A stretch of 42,931 nucleotides of DNA, from contig JAATGU010000153.1 in assembly GCA_015654535.1 (NCBI GenBank), forward strand, positions 1 through 42,931, in the 5' to 3' direction. Positions 19,883 through 30,191 of this stretch are shown piece after piece. Under the pieces are notes generated by a model. That model saw only the letters and a program-made list of their open reading frames with translations. It was not told where the DNA came from and did not search any database. The position numbers and the translations under genes were made by a program. Each line of letters opens with the position of its first letter. The first letter of the stretch is position 1. The stretch comes from Bacteroidales bacterium (lineage in GTDB: Bacteria; Bacteroidota; Bacteroidia; Bacteroidales; Bacteroidaceae).

Positions 19883-21571
19883 TTAATTCCATCCGGGATT
19901 TTGCGTCAGATTCTTATTGATTCTGATTTCCGAATCAGATATAGGAGAAAAATACATTTTATCATCCCATTTTCTATTCCTTGTCACGCGAGTATAGATT
20001 AATCCTCCATTTGAATCTTTAGTAATGTTCATCAACGTAACGCTTTTAAAAAGATCCCCTTTCTTCCATCTTCTTACATCCCAGAAACGATGCCCTTCAA
20101 AAGCTAACTCCACCATACGTTCATTCATGTACCTTTTCTCAAAATCAGAATTACTCAAACCGACAGGAAGAGCCGGCATTCCCACCCCTAAACGTTGACG
20201 AATCTTGTTCACCGCCTCACGCGCCGACAGAGTATACGTCGCATCTTTTGCATCCGCAGATCCAAGCGCGTGGAAAACAGCCTCGGCATAATTTAAATAA
20301 AATTCACCCAAGCGGTAAGTAATCCAGGAATGACGTTTGGTATTTATGCTATTGGGTTGCAAATTAACAGAAGCATCACAATATTTTTTCAAATAATATC
20401 CACTGGGAGTCGCTCCGGAAATAGGAGCCCCGTTAGCACCTCCCACAAATGTTTCCAAAGGCAGACTATTATAAGTAGGCCAGCTAGCATCACCATTCTT
20501 GGCGATCGTCAAAGCAAACCGGGGATCTCTTCCATCATAAGGCTTTGCGGGATTATATCCACTTCCAGGCGCATCCCAGGCTAACCCTGTTGCTTTCATC
20601 TCATATGCGTCAACCAATGTCTGAGTAGGACAATTACCTGAGTTACCTCCTTCTACGCCAATAGGGAAATTATATTTTTCCAAAGAATTTATGTCTCCAA
20701 TCTTACGAACAAAAATAATTTCACTTCCCTTATAATTATCCGTTCCCCAAAGCGCACTATAGGTACCTAATTTAATGCTATATACCGCGCAAGAATCCAG
20801 CACACTTTTATTTGCTGCAGCAGCAGCTTGCCACTTAGAAATATCCTGACTTGGATTTAATAAAGGACTTGCCGCATAAAGTAAAGTCCTGGCTTTGAGA
20901 GCTAAAACCGTTGCCCTTGTAACTCTACCCGTTTCCGCATCTGGTAAAGCGGCATAACTTATAGGTAATTTGTCGACAATAGAATCACACTCACTCACAA
21001 TAAAGTCTATTACTTGCGAAGCAGGCGTTCGTGACACAGAGTTAGCCTCCGCCTCTGTAAGAACGGTTGTTACCAATGGAACATCTCCATATTCTCTTAC
21101 TAGATTAAAATAAAAATAGGCTCTCAAAAAACGGACTTCATATTGATACCGTTCAAATTTTGTCATATTTTCCTGATAGTCCTTATTCTCCTTAAACGGA
21201 TCAAAAGTTTGTCCTTGTGAATCCTGTAAATAAAGATTGGCAGCACGAATAGCCCAGTAAGAATCCGCCCAAGTTCCGGAGATATAATTAATTGGGCTCC
21301 ATGCACCATTATAGAAATCATGGGCATTAGAAATTGACCACGCAAACTCCGACTCATCAGTTGCAGATGCAAGCATCGCACCATTCCCATAATTACCAAA
21401 GTCATAATCCAGACGCCCATAAATATTTGTCACGAAGCTTTCCGTACGGTCAAAGCTCTGGAATACTTCGTCTTTATTATAGCTCACTATCTCATTGTAG
21501 TTCATCATATCATTGCAATTGCTTAGCAACGCTAAACCACAAAGGCCGATAATTATATTTTTAATTTTCAT
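19883..21571 (-). CDS. SusD/RagB family nutrient-binding outer membrane lipoprotein (second pair)
   Basis: The 562-residue protein has a lipobox LLSNC (C19) and a SusD fold: N-terminal TPR helices (YEVRFLRAYFYFNLVREYGDVPL near 145-170), GDVPLVTTVLTEAEA, TRATVLALKARTLLYAASPL near 220, and the C-terminal RagB end with VELAFEGHRFWDVRRWKKGD and PISDSEIRINKNLTQNPGW. It caps the partner SusC barrel and presents oligosaccharide for import. It follows its SusC by 28 bases. It is clearly different in length and sequence from the SusD encoded at 24638-26545, so the two pairs may take different fragments of one glycan. Confidence 0.94.
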   Translation of the reverse strand: MKIKNIIIGLCGLALLSNCNDMMNYNEIVSYNKDEVFQSFDRTESFVTNIYGRLDYDFGNYGNGAMLASATDESEFAWSISNAHDFYNGAWSPINYISGTWADSYWAIRAANLYLQDSQGQTFDPFKENKDYQENMTKFERYQYEVRFLRAYFYFNLVREYGDVPLVTTVLTEAEANSVSRTPASQVIDFIVSECDSIVDKLPISYAALPDAETGRVTRATVLALKARTLLYAASPLLNPSQDISKWQAAAAANKSVLDSCAVYSIKLGTYSALWGTDNYKGSEIIFVRKIGDINSLEKYNFPIGVEGGNSGNCPTQTLVDAYEMKATGLAWDAPGSGYNPAKPYDGRDPRFALTIAKNGDASWPTYNSLPLETFVGGANGAPISGATPSGYYLKKYCDASVNLQPNSINTKRHSWITYRLGEFYLNYAEAVFHALGSADAKDATYTLSAREAVNKIRQRLGVGMPALPVGLSNSDFEKRYMNERMVELAFEGHRFWDVRRWKKGDLFKSVTLMNITKDSNGGLIYTRVTRNRKWDDKMYFSPISDSEIRINKNLTQNPGWN

Positions 21572-21599
21572 AATTCAATGATTTTTACTATTTAAACAA

Positions 21600-24587
21600 T
21601 TAGAATCCAACAGCAAAACCGACATTAACAGATTTTGAAGTAGGGTAAGAAACTCCGATTACTTCAGGATCTGAAATATCAATCTTATCAAAACATAATA
21701 AATCCACACCTCTTACATACAGCTTTGCTGATTTCATTTTAAGTTTATCCAAAAAAGATTTTGGAAGCTTATAGTACACTTCACAATTTCTCAATTTCAA
21801 AAAAGAATCATCTACTATCCAAATAGAATTGTTCCTGTAATTATTATCATTGCTCTCTGTTGTTAATCTTGGATATTTTGCAAAGATATTCTCCGGTGTC
21901 CAACGATTCTCATAATAATGATTGGATATTGTGGTGTTATCTACCAAAGGCTTATAAACGCTCTTTGTGTTAAGATTAGCACTGTAATTGCCCACTCCTT
22001 GAAATAAAGCGTCAAAGCCAAAACCTTTATATTCAAATCCTAGCTGGAAAGAATAATAAGCCTCTGGAACCGAAGTATTGTATCCCATCGGAACATTATC
22101 AAAATCATTGATGAATCCATCGCCATTTTGATCTTTATACTTAATGTCACCCGGTTTCACCACAGAGAACTGCTGAACAGGACTATTATTTATTTCTTCC
22201 TGGTCAACAAAAAATCCAATGGCTTGCAAACCAAATAATTGATTTACCGGTTGACCGGTACTTTTTAAGTAACTGTAAGCACGTGGAGCTTCAAGCTGTT
22301 CTTTGATCTTATCCTTGGATAAGGTATATTTTCCACCAATGTAGAAAGTCATCTCTCCAATTGTTTTTTCGTAATCCAACCCAATCTCAAGACCCCGGCT
22401 ATCCACAACACCGGCATTCACATAAGCAGAAGTTACTCCTAAAACAGCAGAATTCTGACCGGATCCCGATACTAAAATATTGTTCCGGCGTTCCATATAT
22501 GCATCAGCCGTAAGCGTCAACCCTTTAAACATCACAGCATCAATTCCTAAATTATACTTATAAGCTCTTTCCAATTTAAAATCTTTAGTTGGTAAACGTC
22601 CTTCCTGAGTTCCACCATAGGATGTAAATCCATCAGTGAACGGATAACTGTTGCCCCCATCAAAGGTCTGATTCCAAATATTAACGGTAGGAATGTTATC
22701 CGTATTAATCATGCCGGCTGAAGCTCTTAACTTTAAAAAGTCAACAAACTTCACATTTTTCATAAAAGATTCATTTGAAATAACCCATGCGGCAGATAGT
22801 GTAGGCGAAAATCCATATTTATGACCGGTAGCCAGCCGATTAGAACCGGCAACAACCAAAGCTAAGTCTGCTATATAACGATTCAACATTGCATAATGAG
22901 CATAACCTGAAAAGTTTTGACGGTTATAGGTGTTATTTTGTCCGTTATTCACAATACGTTCCTGAGAATAAATGAGTGAAGAAAACAATTTACTATTTGT
23001 AAACGTTTTTTCATAATCAATATTACCTACAAAATTGAAATGACGATTTTGTGTTCCGAGAGAATGATTATATGTTAAATTTTTTACTGTGCCTCCATTC
23101 GTTCTGATCGTATCGGCAGGTACATTATTATTAAAAGTCAGACGATCATTCGCATATACAAAATCTCTATCTTTCCCCTCCCAAAACTCTGCAGAGTTAT
23201 CATATCCAAAACGAATCGCGCCACTAAGTCCTTTCGCAATAAAATCAAGTTTCTGAATTAACTTAATATCCGCGAATAAAGATCTGGAATTATCTCTGGC
23301 ATAACCTGTATTCTCAACACCGGCAACGGGGTTCGTGTTAGTCCAGGTATCATCTCCTCCCCATACACCATCATAAGTTTTAATTGGAAAAGCAGCGGAT
23401 GGTAAAGTATAAAGATTATCCATCAATGTCCCTTGAATACGTCCTGGTCTGTTATGCTCGGCAATAATACCCAGCAAGTTAACTTCAGCCTTAGTAGTAG
23501 GGCTCAAGTTAATATCCAGGTTTGTACGAATATTCGCCTTAGAATATTTCATTTGAGTGGAATATCCGTCATTCGTTTCTGTATTTTTTAGAAAACCGCC
23601 GTTATTTTCCAGATTCAACATGGTATAATATCTCATATTCATACCGCCACCCCGGATACTTACATTGTAAATATCGGAAGATCCATGATCCTTCAATGTT
23701 TCATTCACCCAATCCACATTTGGATATAAATAGGGAGAGGTGCCATTTTTGAACTCATTTAATTCATAGGAATTATATTTAGCTGATTTACCATCGTTTG
23801 CTAAAGCCTCATTCATCGCATTGGCATAAGTATAGCCATCGGCAAATTTAGGAAGACGTACCGGAGAAGTAAACGCATGATCATAACTTACATTTATATC
23901 CATCGAATTATATTTACCTCGTTTCGTCTTAACGGAAATCACTCCATTGATTCCTCTAAAACCATATAATGCCACAGCCGCCGCATCCTTTAGGATTGAA
24001 ACAGATTCGACTTCTTCACGAGTTAAAGTTCCAATGGAACGTTCAAAACCATCCACTAAAATCAATACACCATTATTTGACAAAGTTTTCAATCCTCTAA
24101 TTGAAAAACCGGCATAATCCTCCCACACGGCACCGCCATTTTGCATGGATGTTAATCCTAACGCATTTCCAAACAGAGAATTACTTAAACTCAAAGCGGA
24201 ACTTTTCATTATTTCTTCTGAGTTTATTTTAGAGATGGACGCGGTGGATTCTGCCATAGTTTGATTAATACCGAAACCCAAATCGACAGATTGAGAAGCA
24301 TAATCCATAACAACTTTCATTGGCTTCTTGTCTACAACCTCTGTCGTTTTATTTCCAAAATCGGGAGTTTGAATAACCAACTTATCGCCAGGAATAGCAG
24401 GTATAGCAAATTGACCATTCACATCAGTAGCTATCTTGACGGTTGGACTACTAACAATGAATATTAATGCGCCCGACACTGGTTTACCCCCTCTATCTAC
24501 CACTTTACCAGTAACATTATCAGATTGAGCAAAACTTCCTATACTCGTAAAGCAGAGCAGAGCTAATGCTAATATTTTATTTTTCAT
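21600..24587 (-). CDS. SusC/RagA family TonB-dependent transporter (second pair)
   Basis: The 995-residue protein has a signal peptide (1-20), a carboxypeptidase-regulatory-like domain (about 23-95: VTGKVVDRGGKPVSGALIF), a plug domain (about 110-225: NGVLILVDGFERSIGTL, VALYGFRGINGVISVKTKRG) and a long beta-barrel ending in NVGFAVGF with the terminal aromatic residue. It is shorter than the other SusC and has a divergent start of the plug. It imports oligosaccharides over the outer membrane using TonB energy. Its SusD partner follows by 28 bases, and the first SusCD pair is 50 bases upstream in the same operon. Confidence 0.95.
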   Translation of the reverse strand: MKNKILALALLCFTSIGSFAQSDNVTGKVVDRGGKPVSGALIFIVSSPTVKIATDVNGQFAIPAIPGDKLVIQTPDFGNKTTEVVDKKPMKVVMDYASQSVDLGFGINQTMAESTASISKINSEEIMKSSALSLSNSLFGNALGLTSMQNGGAVWEDYAGFSIRGLKTLSNNGVLILVDGFERSIGTLTREEVESVSILKDAAAVALYGFRGINGVISVKTKRGKYNSMDINVSYDHAFTSPVRLPKFADGYTYANAMNEALANDGKSAKYNSYELNEFKNGTSPYLYPNVDWVNETLKDHGSSDIYNVSIRGGGMNMRYYTMLNLENNGGFLKNTETNDGYSTQMKYSKANIRTNLDINLSPTTKAEVNLLGIIAEHNRPGRIQGTLMDNLYTLPSAAFPIKTYDGVWGGDDTWTNTNPVAGVENTGYARDNSRSLFADIKLIQKLDFIAKGLSGAIRFGYDNSAEFWEGKDRDFVYANDRLTFNNNVPADTIRTNGGTVKNLTYNHSLGTQNRHFNFVGNIDYEKTFTNSKLFSSLIYSQERIVNNGQNNTYNRQNFSGYAHYAMLNRYIADLALVVAGSNRLATGHKYGFSPTLSAAWVISNESFMKNVKFVDFLKLRASAGMINTDNIPTVNIWNQTFDGGNSYPFTDGFTSYGGTQEGRLPTKDFKLERAYKYNLGIDAVMFKGLTLTADAYMERRNNILVSGSGQNSAVLGVTSAYVNAGVVDSRGLEIGLDYEKTIGEMTFYIGGKYTLSKDKIKEQLEAPRAYSYLKSTGQPVNQLFGLQAIGFFVDQEEINNSPVQQFSVVKPGDIKYKDQNGDGFINDFDNVPMGYNTSVPEAYYSFQLGFEYKGFGFDALFQGVGNYSANLNTKSVYKPLVDNTTISNHYYENRWTPENIFAKYPRLTTESNDNNYRNNSIWIVDDSFLKLRNCEVYYKLPKSFLDKLKMKSAKLYVRGVDLLCFDKIDISDPEVIGVSYPTSKSVNVGFAVGF

Positions 24588-24637
24588 ATATTACAATACT
24601 ATTAAAATAAATAATTCATTATTTAAATTACTAAAAA

Positions 24638-26545
24638 TCACCAGCCAGGATTTTGTGTAAGACCATAATCCTTGTTCACTTCAGTGGGTGGGAAAGCAGT
24701 TAAGTACCATTTAGAGATTTGATCCGGGTCAGATACCGTCCATAAATAACGCTTTGGATTTTGTAATTCATACTTTGTATAAATAAAATCAGTGGGAATA
24801 GGTCCTCTGGTTGCGGCGGGTTTATCCGACAACGATATCTGCTGGCCATCGGCACGTTCAATTAATAATCCATGTAAAGGAGTTGTAAATTTTTCCGCTA
24901 ATTTATTTCTGATCAAGTCAAAGAGACGGACATCTTCCAAACCAAGTTCACAAGCCCGCTCCCGTAAGATCTCGTTCTCTAACGTTGCCTCATCATATAA
25001 GTCAAGATCTGGATTACATTCTTTTAATCCCTTTAGTCCCACACGCGCACGAACTAAATTCACTTGTGTTATGGCATCATCGTACCTTCCTGCCTTCATT
25101 AAAGCTTCTGCATAAATCAAATAAACTTCCGAAAGTCTTAAGTAAGGCCATAAGGTTGGTATCCCTTTATTTTTATCAGCGTCAAGAATAAACTTATAGT
25201 CGGCATAGCCTGTGCCGTACATTCCATAATCTTTTGAATTTGTACCTGCTTCACGTCCACCAACCCATAATTCAACCTGTCGCCCCTTATATTCCACACC
25301 GTTTGCTAAAACCGTTTCAAATAAACGAGGATCACGATCAGTGTGAATTTTCTTCACATCATCGGCATTGTTCCAATCAAAAGGAGTTCCATCGCTCATC
25401 GGGAACATATCCACATATTCTTGCGTAGGAGTAACGCAGCCATCTGGATAGGTTTGACCAGGGAATAGATAGTTCCAGTCGTTATTAGCTGTTTTAAAAC
25501 GTATTCTGGTAGAAATCAATATTTCACCAGAGCCTCTTGTTAAATAACCATTACGAAAAGCCGTACGATACACATTATCATATTGAGTTAAACTTTTCCC
25601 ATTATCCGCCGCAGGCTGAACAAGTCCATAACCTCCGTTGGCACTCAGTGCCGTAAAAAAGTCTTCACATGCTGTTAAACACTGAGTCCATAATTCCGGA
25701 TGGTAACCACCCAACCATACCTGCTGCTTTTGAACAGCTTCCTGAGGTTCAAGGTTACAATAAGGCTTATCACTGTTAAACAATGGACTTGCGGCAAACA
25801 ATAAGACTTTGCATTTCAGCCCCATAGCAGCAGCTTTAGTAAAACGTCCGTCCCAATTAGAGATTTCAGCATCCGATAATGCCCATGGCAATGCACTTGT
25901 AGCCGTAGCCTCATCCAATAATTTAACCATAAAATCCAATGTCGCCTGAACGGTAGCCCGTGGATTTTGATAAGACTCATTAACATCCCAAGCATGGTCC
26001 GCGATAGGAAGACCTCCCAAATGGCGGAACAGATCAAAGTAACGACTGGCAATAATCACCTTTGCTTCTGCCTTCAATCGTTCTTTTTCAGTTGTAGTCA
26101 TATCAGGCACCTTATCCACGTGTTCTATGAAGATCCATGCTTTACGAATAGTCTCCCAACATCCCTCTTTGTTATAACCAAAACGGGTGTCACTGTTGGA
26201 ATCCTCTTGACCGGCACTGTAAGCACCTGAATAATACTCACGATTCACCCCATCCCAACTACAATGACTTTGCCAACAATCCGATAGGGTTTCAAACATA
26301 CCCATATTCATTTTTCCCCCGATCTCTTCCCAGTACCAAGGCAGACCATAATACAAACCACTGTAAGCATTCCACAAAAAATCACGGGCATACACCGCTT
26401 TTCCAAATATGGTATCAGATGTAACATCTACACCCGGTTCTTTATCCAAAAAGCTATCACCTACTTTAAAATCTTCCACACAAGAAAAAAAGCAGCAAGC
26501 TGTGACAGCTAAGGATATTATTAATGTTTTTATTTTTATCTTCAT
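24638..26545 (-). CDS. SusD/RagB family nutrient-binding outer membrane lipoprotein (first pair)
   Basis: The 635-residue protein has a signal with FFSC lipobox (C22) and the usual SusD segments: KAEAKVIIASRYFDLFRHLGG near residues 165-185, KAAAMGLKCKVLLFAASPLFN near 255, YLRLSEVYLIYAEALMKAG near 480, and ERACELGLEDVRLFDLIR near 540. It ends DYGLTQNPGW, the common final motif of this family. It sits 20 bases after its SusC partner. The size (635 residues) is above the SusD average, with extra loops in the middle that probably shape the glycan-binding face. Confidence 0.94.
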   Translation of the reverse strand: MKIKIKTLIISLAVTACCFFSCVEDFKVGDSFLDKEPGVDVTSDTIFGKAVYARDFLWNAYSGLYYGLPWYWEEIGGKMNMGMFETLSDCWQSHCSWDGVNREYYSGAYSAGQEDSNSDTRFGYNKEGCWETIRKAWIFIEHVDKVPDMTTTEKERLKAEAKVIIASRYFDLFRHLGGLPIADHAWDVNESYQNPRATVQATLDFMVKLLDEATATSALPWALSDAEISNWDGRFTKAAAMGLKCKVLLFAASPLFNSDKPYCNLEPQEAVQKQQVWLGGYHPELWTQCLTACEDFFTALSANGGYGLVQPAADNGKSLTQYDNVYRTAFRNGYLTRGSGEILISTRIRFKTANNDWNYLFPGQTYPDGCVTPTQEYVDMFPMSDGTPFDWNNADDVKKIHTDRDPRLFETVLANGVEYKGRQVELWVGGREAGTNSKDYGMYGTGYADYKFILDADKNKGIPTLWPYLRLSEVYLIYAEALMKAGRYDDAITQVNLVRARVGLKGLKECNPDLDLYDEATLENEILRERACELGLEDVRLFDLIRNKLAEKFTTPLHGLLIERADGQQISLSDKPAATRGPIPTDFIYTKYELQNPKRYLWTVSDPDQISKWYLTAFPPTEVNKDYGLTQNPGW

Positions 26546-26565
26546 CTTCTTTTTATATTATATGA

Positions 26566-29500
26566 TTAGAACCCAACTTTTAATCCAATGTTAAATACTT
26601 TTGTTAAAGGATAAGCAGGTCTGTCGCTTGTTCTTGATTCCGGATCAGCAATATCCAATTTATCAATTGTGAACAAATTATATCCATTTGCATACAACCT
26701 TAATGTTGCTATTTTAGCTTTTTTCATAAAATCAAGATTGAAATTGTAGCCTATTTCTATATTTTTTAAACGGATATAACTCGCGTCTACTAAAAAAAGA
26801 TTAGAATCAGCATAATCATTTGTTTTACCAGATATTGTCGCACGAGGCAAAGTTGCGGTTGAAGCGGTTTCAGGAGTCCATCGGTTTTCATACTGTGACA
26901 ACAGCAAACTTCTTCCGTTAGTATCCCCCATGGGTTCTCTAAAAGTTTCTTGCAGCAAACGTGAAGTATCCCACGCCCCATTAAACAACATACTAAAATC
27001 AAAACCCTTATAACTGAATCCCAAAGTTAATCCCGCGGTATATAGCGGATTATTCGAATATCCCTGAGCAGTCACATCATCGGCATCAATCACTCCATCG
27101 CCATTTAAATCCACATAAACACAATCGCCTGGTTTCAACCCTCCGGCATGTGTAGCAATGTCTGTCCCATATTGTGCTTTATATCGCGCATTAGCCGTAT
27201 CGTCATAAAAGCCCCAGAATTTTCTTACAAAAGGTTGATCTATAGAATGCCCGGTATGTCGTAAATAGTCATAGTCAGGTCTCACTTCATCCTTTTCTAT
27301 TATTTTATTCTTCACGTAAGAAAGATTTCCATTTAACCAATATTTAAAACCCGATCCTATTTTATCTTCCCACTTTAAAGTGACTTCAAAACCATGATTT
27401 GTAACAATACCTTTATTCAAAGGAGGAGAAGTTGTGATACCTAAATAAGCGGGAACCGAATTCATAGAAATCAAAATATCTTTCCGTCGGTTAGAAAAAT
27501 AGTCAAAAGTAATTTTCATTCGGTCTTTGAGAAAATTCGCGTCCACTCCATAGTTTTGCTTATATTCTTTTTCCCATGTAATATCCGGATTACCTATAGC
27601 TCCCTCACTGGTTCCCGATTGGTTGCTACTTACATTCGTTCCAAAATTATATCCGGTAGCACTACTATTATAAGAGTCCGGAAGGTACAGAAAACGTAGA
27701 AGATTACCATCAGTATCATATAGCTTATCGTTACCTACCACACCATAAGACCCCCTGATTTTCAAGTAATTTACAATATGCTGATTTTTCATAAATTTTT
27801 CTTCCGACAAAATCCATCCCGCAGAAAAAGCAGGGAGAAAACCATATCTTTTTCCAGGAGCAAAATTTTCCGACCCATTGTAACCGAAATTCACATCCAA
27901 CAGATAGCGGGTTTTATAGTCGTAGGTAATACGTCCAACCATACCCACATAACCAGTAGGAATATCTGTATAAGTCGTAGGATAATAAGTTTTAGACTGA
28001 TTATACAAAGCTAAAGCACTCACATTATGGTCCCCGAATTTACGGGCGTAATTTAAACTTAGTTCCATATAATAATTCCTTCCGGCACTAAAACTTTCAC
28101 TAAAACCAAGCTGAGAGTCATCACCGTTTTTCCTCAAAGCAATATCCCCATTATCCTTAATTACCGGAGTATAGGAAGGGATAGAAGAACTTCTTTGTTT
28201 ATTATGAGTATAATCGGTATTATAAGAACCCTTCAATTTAGCAGATAGGCCTTTCGTTATAAAATCAAATTTTTGCTGTAACATTAAATCCAGATTGAGC
28301 GAATTAGTCACTTTAGAATTATAACCTTTACCATAATAAGGAGAAAGGCCATCAGACCCCGGATTGTTTATATAATCCGGATTGGCTTGGATCCATTTGC
28401 CATCCACAATACCAGCCCCCGAGAATGGAGTAGCCCAATAAATTTGACGAAACAGCTGATTCTGATCTTCGTTTGATATGGGAGTATTCTTATCCTGCAC
28501 ATTTCCTCCCAGGTTAACAGACAATAATGTGCTCTTGGTTACATCTATATCTAAATTCGCTCTATAATTATAACGGTTATAGTTAAAATTAAAATTAAAG
28601 CCGGAATCGAAAGTTTTAAATAAACCTTGCTGTGTAAGAGCGCCTAATGAAATAAAATAACGAACCCGTTCTGTTCCACCGGAAATATTCAAATTATGCT
28701 GTGATTGGAAAGCGCTCGAATTTAACAACATTTTCATCCAGTCTGTATCAGGGTAAACCAAGGGATTGCTATGATCTTTAAAAGCTTGCAGTACATTCGG
28801 TTGAAATCTCACATTCGCAGGATCAGTTCCGTCGTTCACCTGAGCTTCATTATAATAAGTCGCGTACTGATAACTATTAGCAAATTTCAGCAAACGGGTA
28901 GGCACCTGAACACCGGCTGAAGTAGAAAAAAAAATCTTCGCTTTCCCCTCAACACCCCGTTTAGTAGTAACCAAAATAACCCCATTTGCACCACGTATAC
29001 CATACACAGCTGTCGAAGAAGCATCTTTCAGAACGGTGATATTATCCACTTCATTGGGATCAATTTGTGTGAAATCACGTTCAACCCCATCCACCATAAT
29101 TAAAGGTGTCGCATTTTTACCATTGAATGTACTTTGTCCGCGGACAAAAATATCAGGGCTATCAGCTCCCGGTTCACCGGAATACTGGACAGCGGATACT
29201 CCTGCCAATTTCCCAGCCAACGCATTTCCTAAAGAAGCAACCGGAGTTTTTAACAAATCAGCGCCACTTATTGAAGAGAGGGCACCGGTAATAGTCACTT
29301 TCTTTTGTACGCCATAAGCAATCACCTGAACTTCGTCGAGCACTCTCGCGTCTTCTTCCAGTACTATGTTTACCTTAGAACGATTCTTTAAGGCTACAAT
29401 TTGAAGTTTATAGCCAATATATGAAACTTTTAAATTCACATTTAAATTAGGTACATTTAAGGTGAATTTACCTTCATAATCGGTCATTACACCATTTGTT

Positions 29501-29733
29501 GTTTTATCTACCACCACACTTGCTCCAGTTACAGGCTCTCCTGTTTCATCAAAAACAGTACCTGTTATTTTCCTCGGTGATTGTTGAACAACTTCATTGG
29601 CGTTCGTAACAGCTTTCGCTGATGGACATAAACAAAATAATCCTATAAGGATTAAAAAGAAATAATGTCTCACAGAACCACATAGACCACTTTTAAGCCT
29701 TAATAGCCTTTTGACTTTGTGTGTTTCTTCCAT
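26566..29733 (-). CDS. SusC/RagA family TonB-dependent transporter (first pair)
   Basis: The preferred start is ATG 29733 (MEETHKVKRLLRLK), giving 1055 residues; an upstream ATG at 29805 would add 24 residues in front of the signal peptide and is unlikely. The order is: long basic signal region (1-41, ending PSAKA), carboxypeptidase-like domain (about 52-130: ITGTVFDETGEPVTGASVVV), plug (about 140-260: PLIMVDGVERDFTQI, TAVYGIRGANGVILVTTKRG) and beta-barrel ending VFNIGLKVGF. It is the first gene of the operon 29.7-12.8 kb. Its -7 element at 29902-29909 lies in a long leader, consistent with regulated SusC operons. It imports oligosaccharides with the SusD encoded 20 bases downstream. Confidence 0.95.
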   Translation of the reverse strand: MEETHKVKRLLRLKSGLCGSVRHYFFLILIGLFCLCPSAKAVTNANEVVQQSPRKITGTVFDETGEPVTGASVVVDKTTNGVMTDYEGKFTLNVPNLNVNLKVSYIGYKLQIVALKNRSKVNIVLEEDARVLDEVQVIAYGVQKKVTITGALSSISGADLLKTPVASLGNALAGKLAGVSAVQYSGEPGADSPDIFVRGQSTFNGKNATPLIMVDGVERDFTQIDPNEVDNITVLKDASSTAVYGIRGANGVILVTTKRGVEGKAKIFFSTSAGVQVPTRLLKFANSYQYATYYNEAQVNDGTDPANVRFQPNVLQAFKDHSNPLVYPDTDWMKMLLNSSAFQSQHNLNISGGTERVRYFISLGALTQQGLFKTFDSGFNFNFNYNRYNYRANLDIDVTKSTLLSVNLGGNVQDKNTPISNEDQNQLFRQIYWATPFSGAGIVDGKWIQANPDYINNPGSDGLSPYYGKGYNSKVTNSLNLDLMLQQKFDFITKGLSAKLKGSYNTDYTHNKQRSSSIPSYTPVIKDNGDIALRKNGDDSQLGFSESFSAGRNYYMELSLNYARKFGDHNVSALALYNQSKTYYPTTYTDIPTGYVGMVGRITYDYKTRYLLDVNFGYNGSENFAPGKRYGFLPAFSAGWILSEEKFMKNQHIVNYLKIRGSYGVVGNDKLYDTDGNLLRFLYLPDSYNSSATGYNFGTNVSSNQSGTSEGAIGNPDITWEKEYKQNYGVDANFLKDRMKITFDYFSNRRKDILISMNSVPAYLGITTSPPLNKGIVTNHGFEVTLKWEDKIGSGFKYWLNGNLSYVKNKIIEKDEVRPDYDYLRHTGHSIDQPFVRKFWGFYDDTANARYKAQYGTDIATHAGGLKPGDCVYVDLNGDGVIDADDVTAQGYSNNPLYTAGLTLGFSYKGFDFSMLFNGAWDTSRLLQETFREPMGDTNGRSLLLSQYENRWTPETASTATLPRATISGKTNDYADSNLFLVDASYIRLKNIEIGYNFNLDFMKKAKIATLRLYANGYNLFTIDKLDIADPESRTSDRPAYPLTKVFNIGLKVGF

Positions 29734-29901
29734 ATTTTTTCTAAGTTTAATAAAAGTTTTTAAATAAATGGATTCAAAAGAAAAATCTTCTAATCTAATA
29801 ATCATCCCAAATGTCTGGAATCTTTTAAAAAGGAATTAAGTTGATGTGAATTGTTGTTTCATCGGTTTTAGCTTTTATACATTAAATTGCGTTTACGGAA
29901 A

Positions 29902-29909
29902 CAAACATA
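29902..29909 (-). promoter_or_regulatory. Promoter -7 element of the SusCD operon
   Basis: TATGTTTG on the - strand matches TAnnTTTG. The nearest TTTG upstream is about 24 nt away, longer than the usual 19-21, so the core promoter may be weak and activator-dependent, as expected for a glycan-induced operon. Confidence 0.5.
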
Positions 29910-30082
29910 TAGTTTAAGAAGCATCTATATATCCAAAAATAGATTAAAAAAGTCTGCATATCTTTTTTCTATCCCTTTTTGAACCATAATTAGACCTATA
30001 TCAATATATATATCCTGAAATCACTCCGCGTAAACATAAAATTTAGATTCCTAATTCTTGCGGTTATCTGTGTGATTCCACA

Positions 30083-30120
30083 AAAACCATTTGCCGGCAT
30101 TACATCCAACAAATGGTTTT
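30083..30120 (-). terminator. Hairpin terminator between the two PUL operons
   Basis: AAAACCATTTG (30083-30093) and CAAATGGTTTT (30110-30120) form an 11-bp perfect stem with a 16-nt loop. In the - strand RNA the 3' arm ends in a T-rich run (GGTTTTTG). It lies about 70 bases after the orphan sorting-domain ORF, so it would end the 42.9-30.2 kb transcript before the SusC promoter. Confidence 0.6.
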
Positions 30121-30191
30121 ATAAAAAAAATAAAAACTACTCTATGGCAAACTCATATTTATAAATAATAATTTGATGATTTATAACTTCA

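Larger units (their letters stand above)
29734..30191 (-). promoter_or_regulatory. Control region of the SusCD operon
   Basis: This 458-base AT-rich gap has no gene. On the - strand it holds a -7 element (TATGTTTG, 29902-29909), a leader of about 160 bases, and two copies of GGATATATA (29934-29926 and 30015-30007) upstream of the -7, which could be activator sites. At the far side is the hairpin 30083-30120 that ends the neighbouring operon. No riboswitch or RNA gene was recognised. Confidence 0.5.

Noticed and set aside
29734..30191. A small RNA or riboswitch in the leader of the SusC operon
   Set aside because: Apart from the terminator of the preceding operon and short TA-rich repeats, no stable conserved fold or known riboswitch motif could be recognised.
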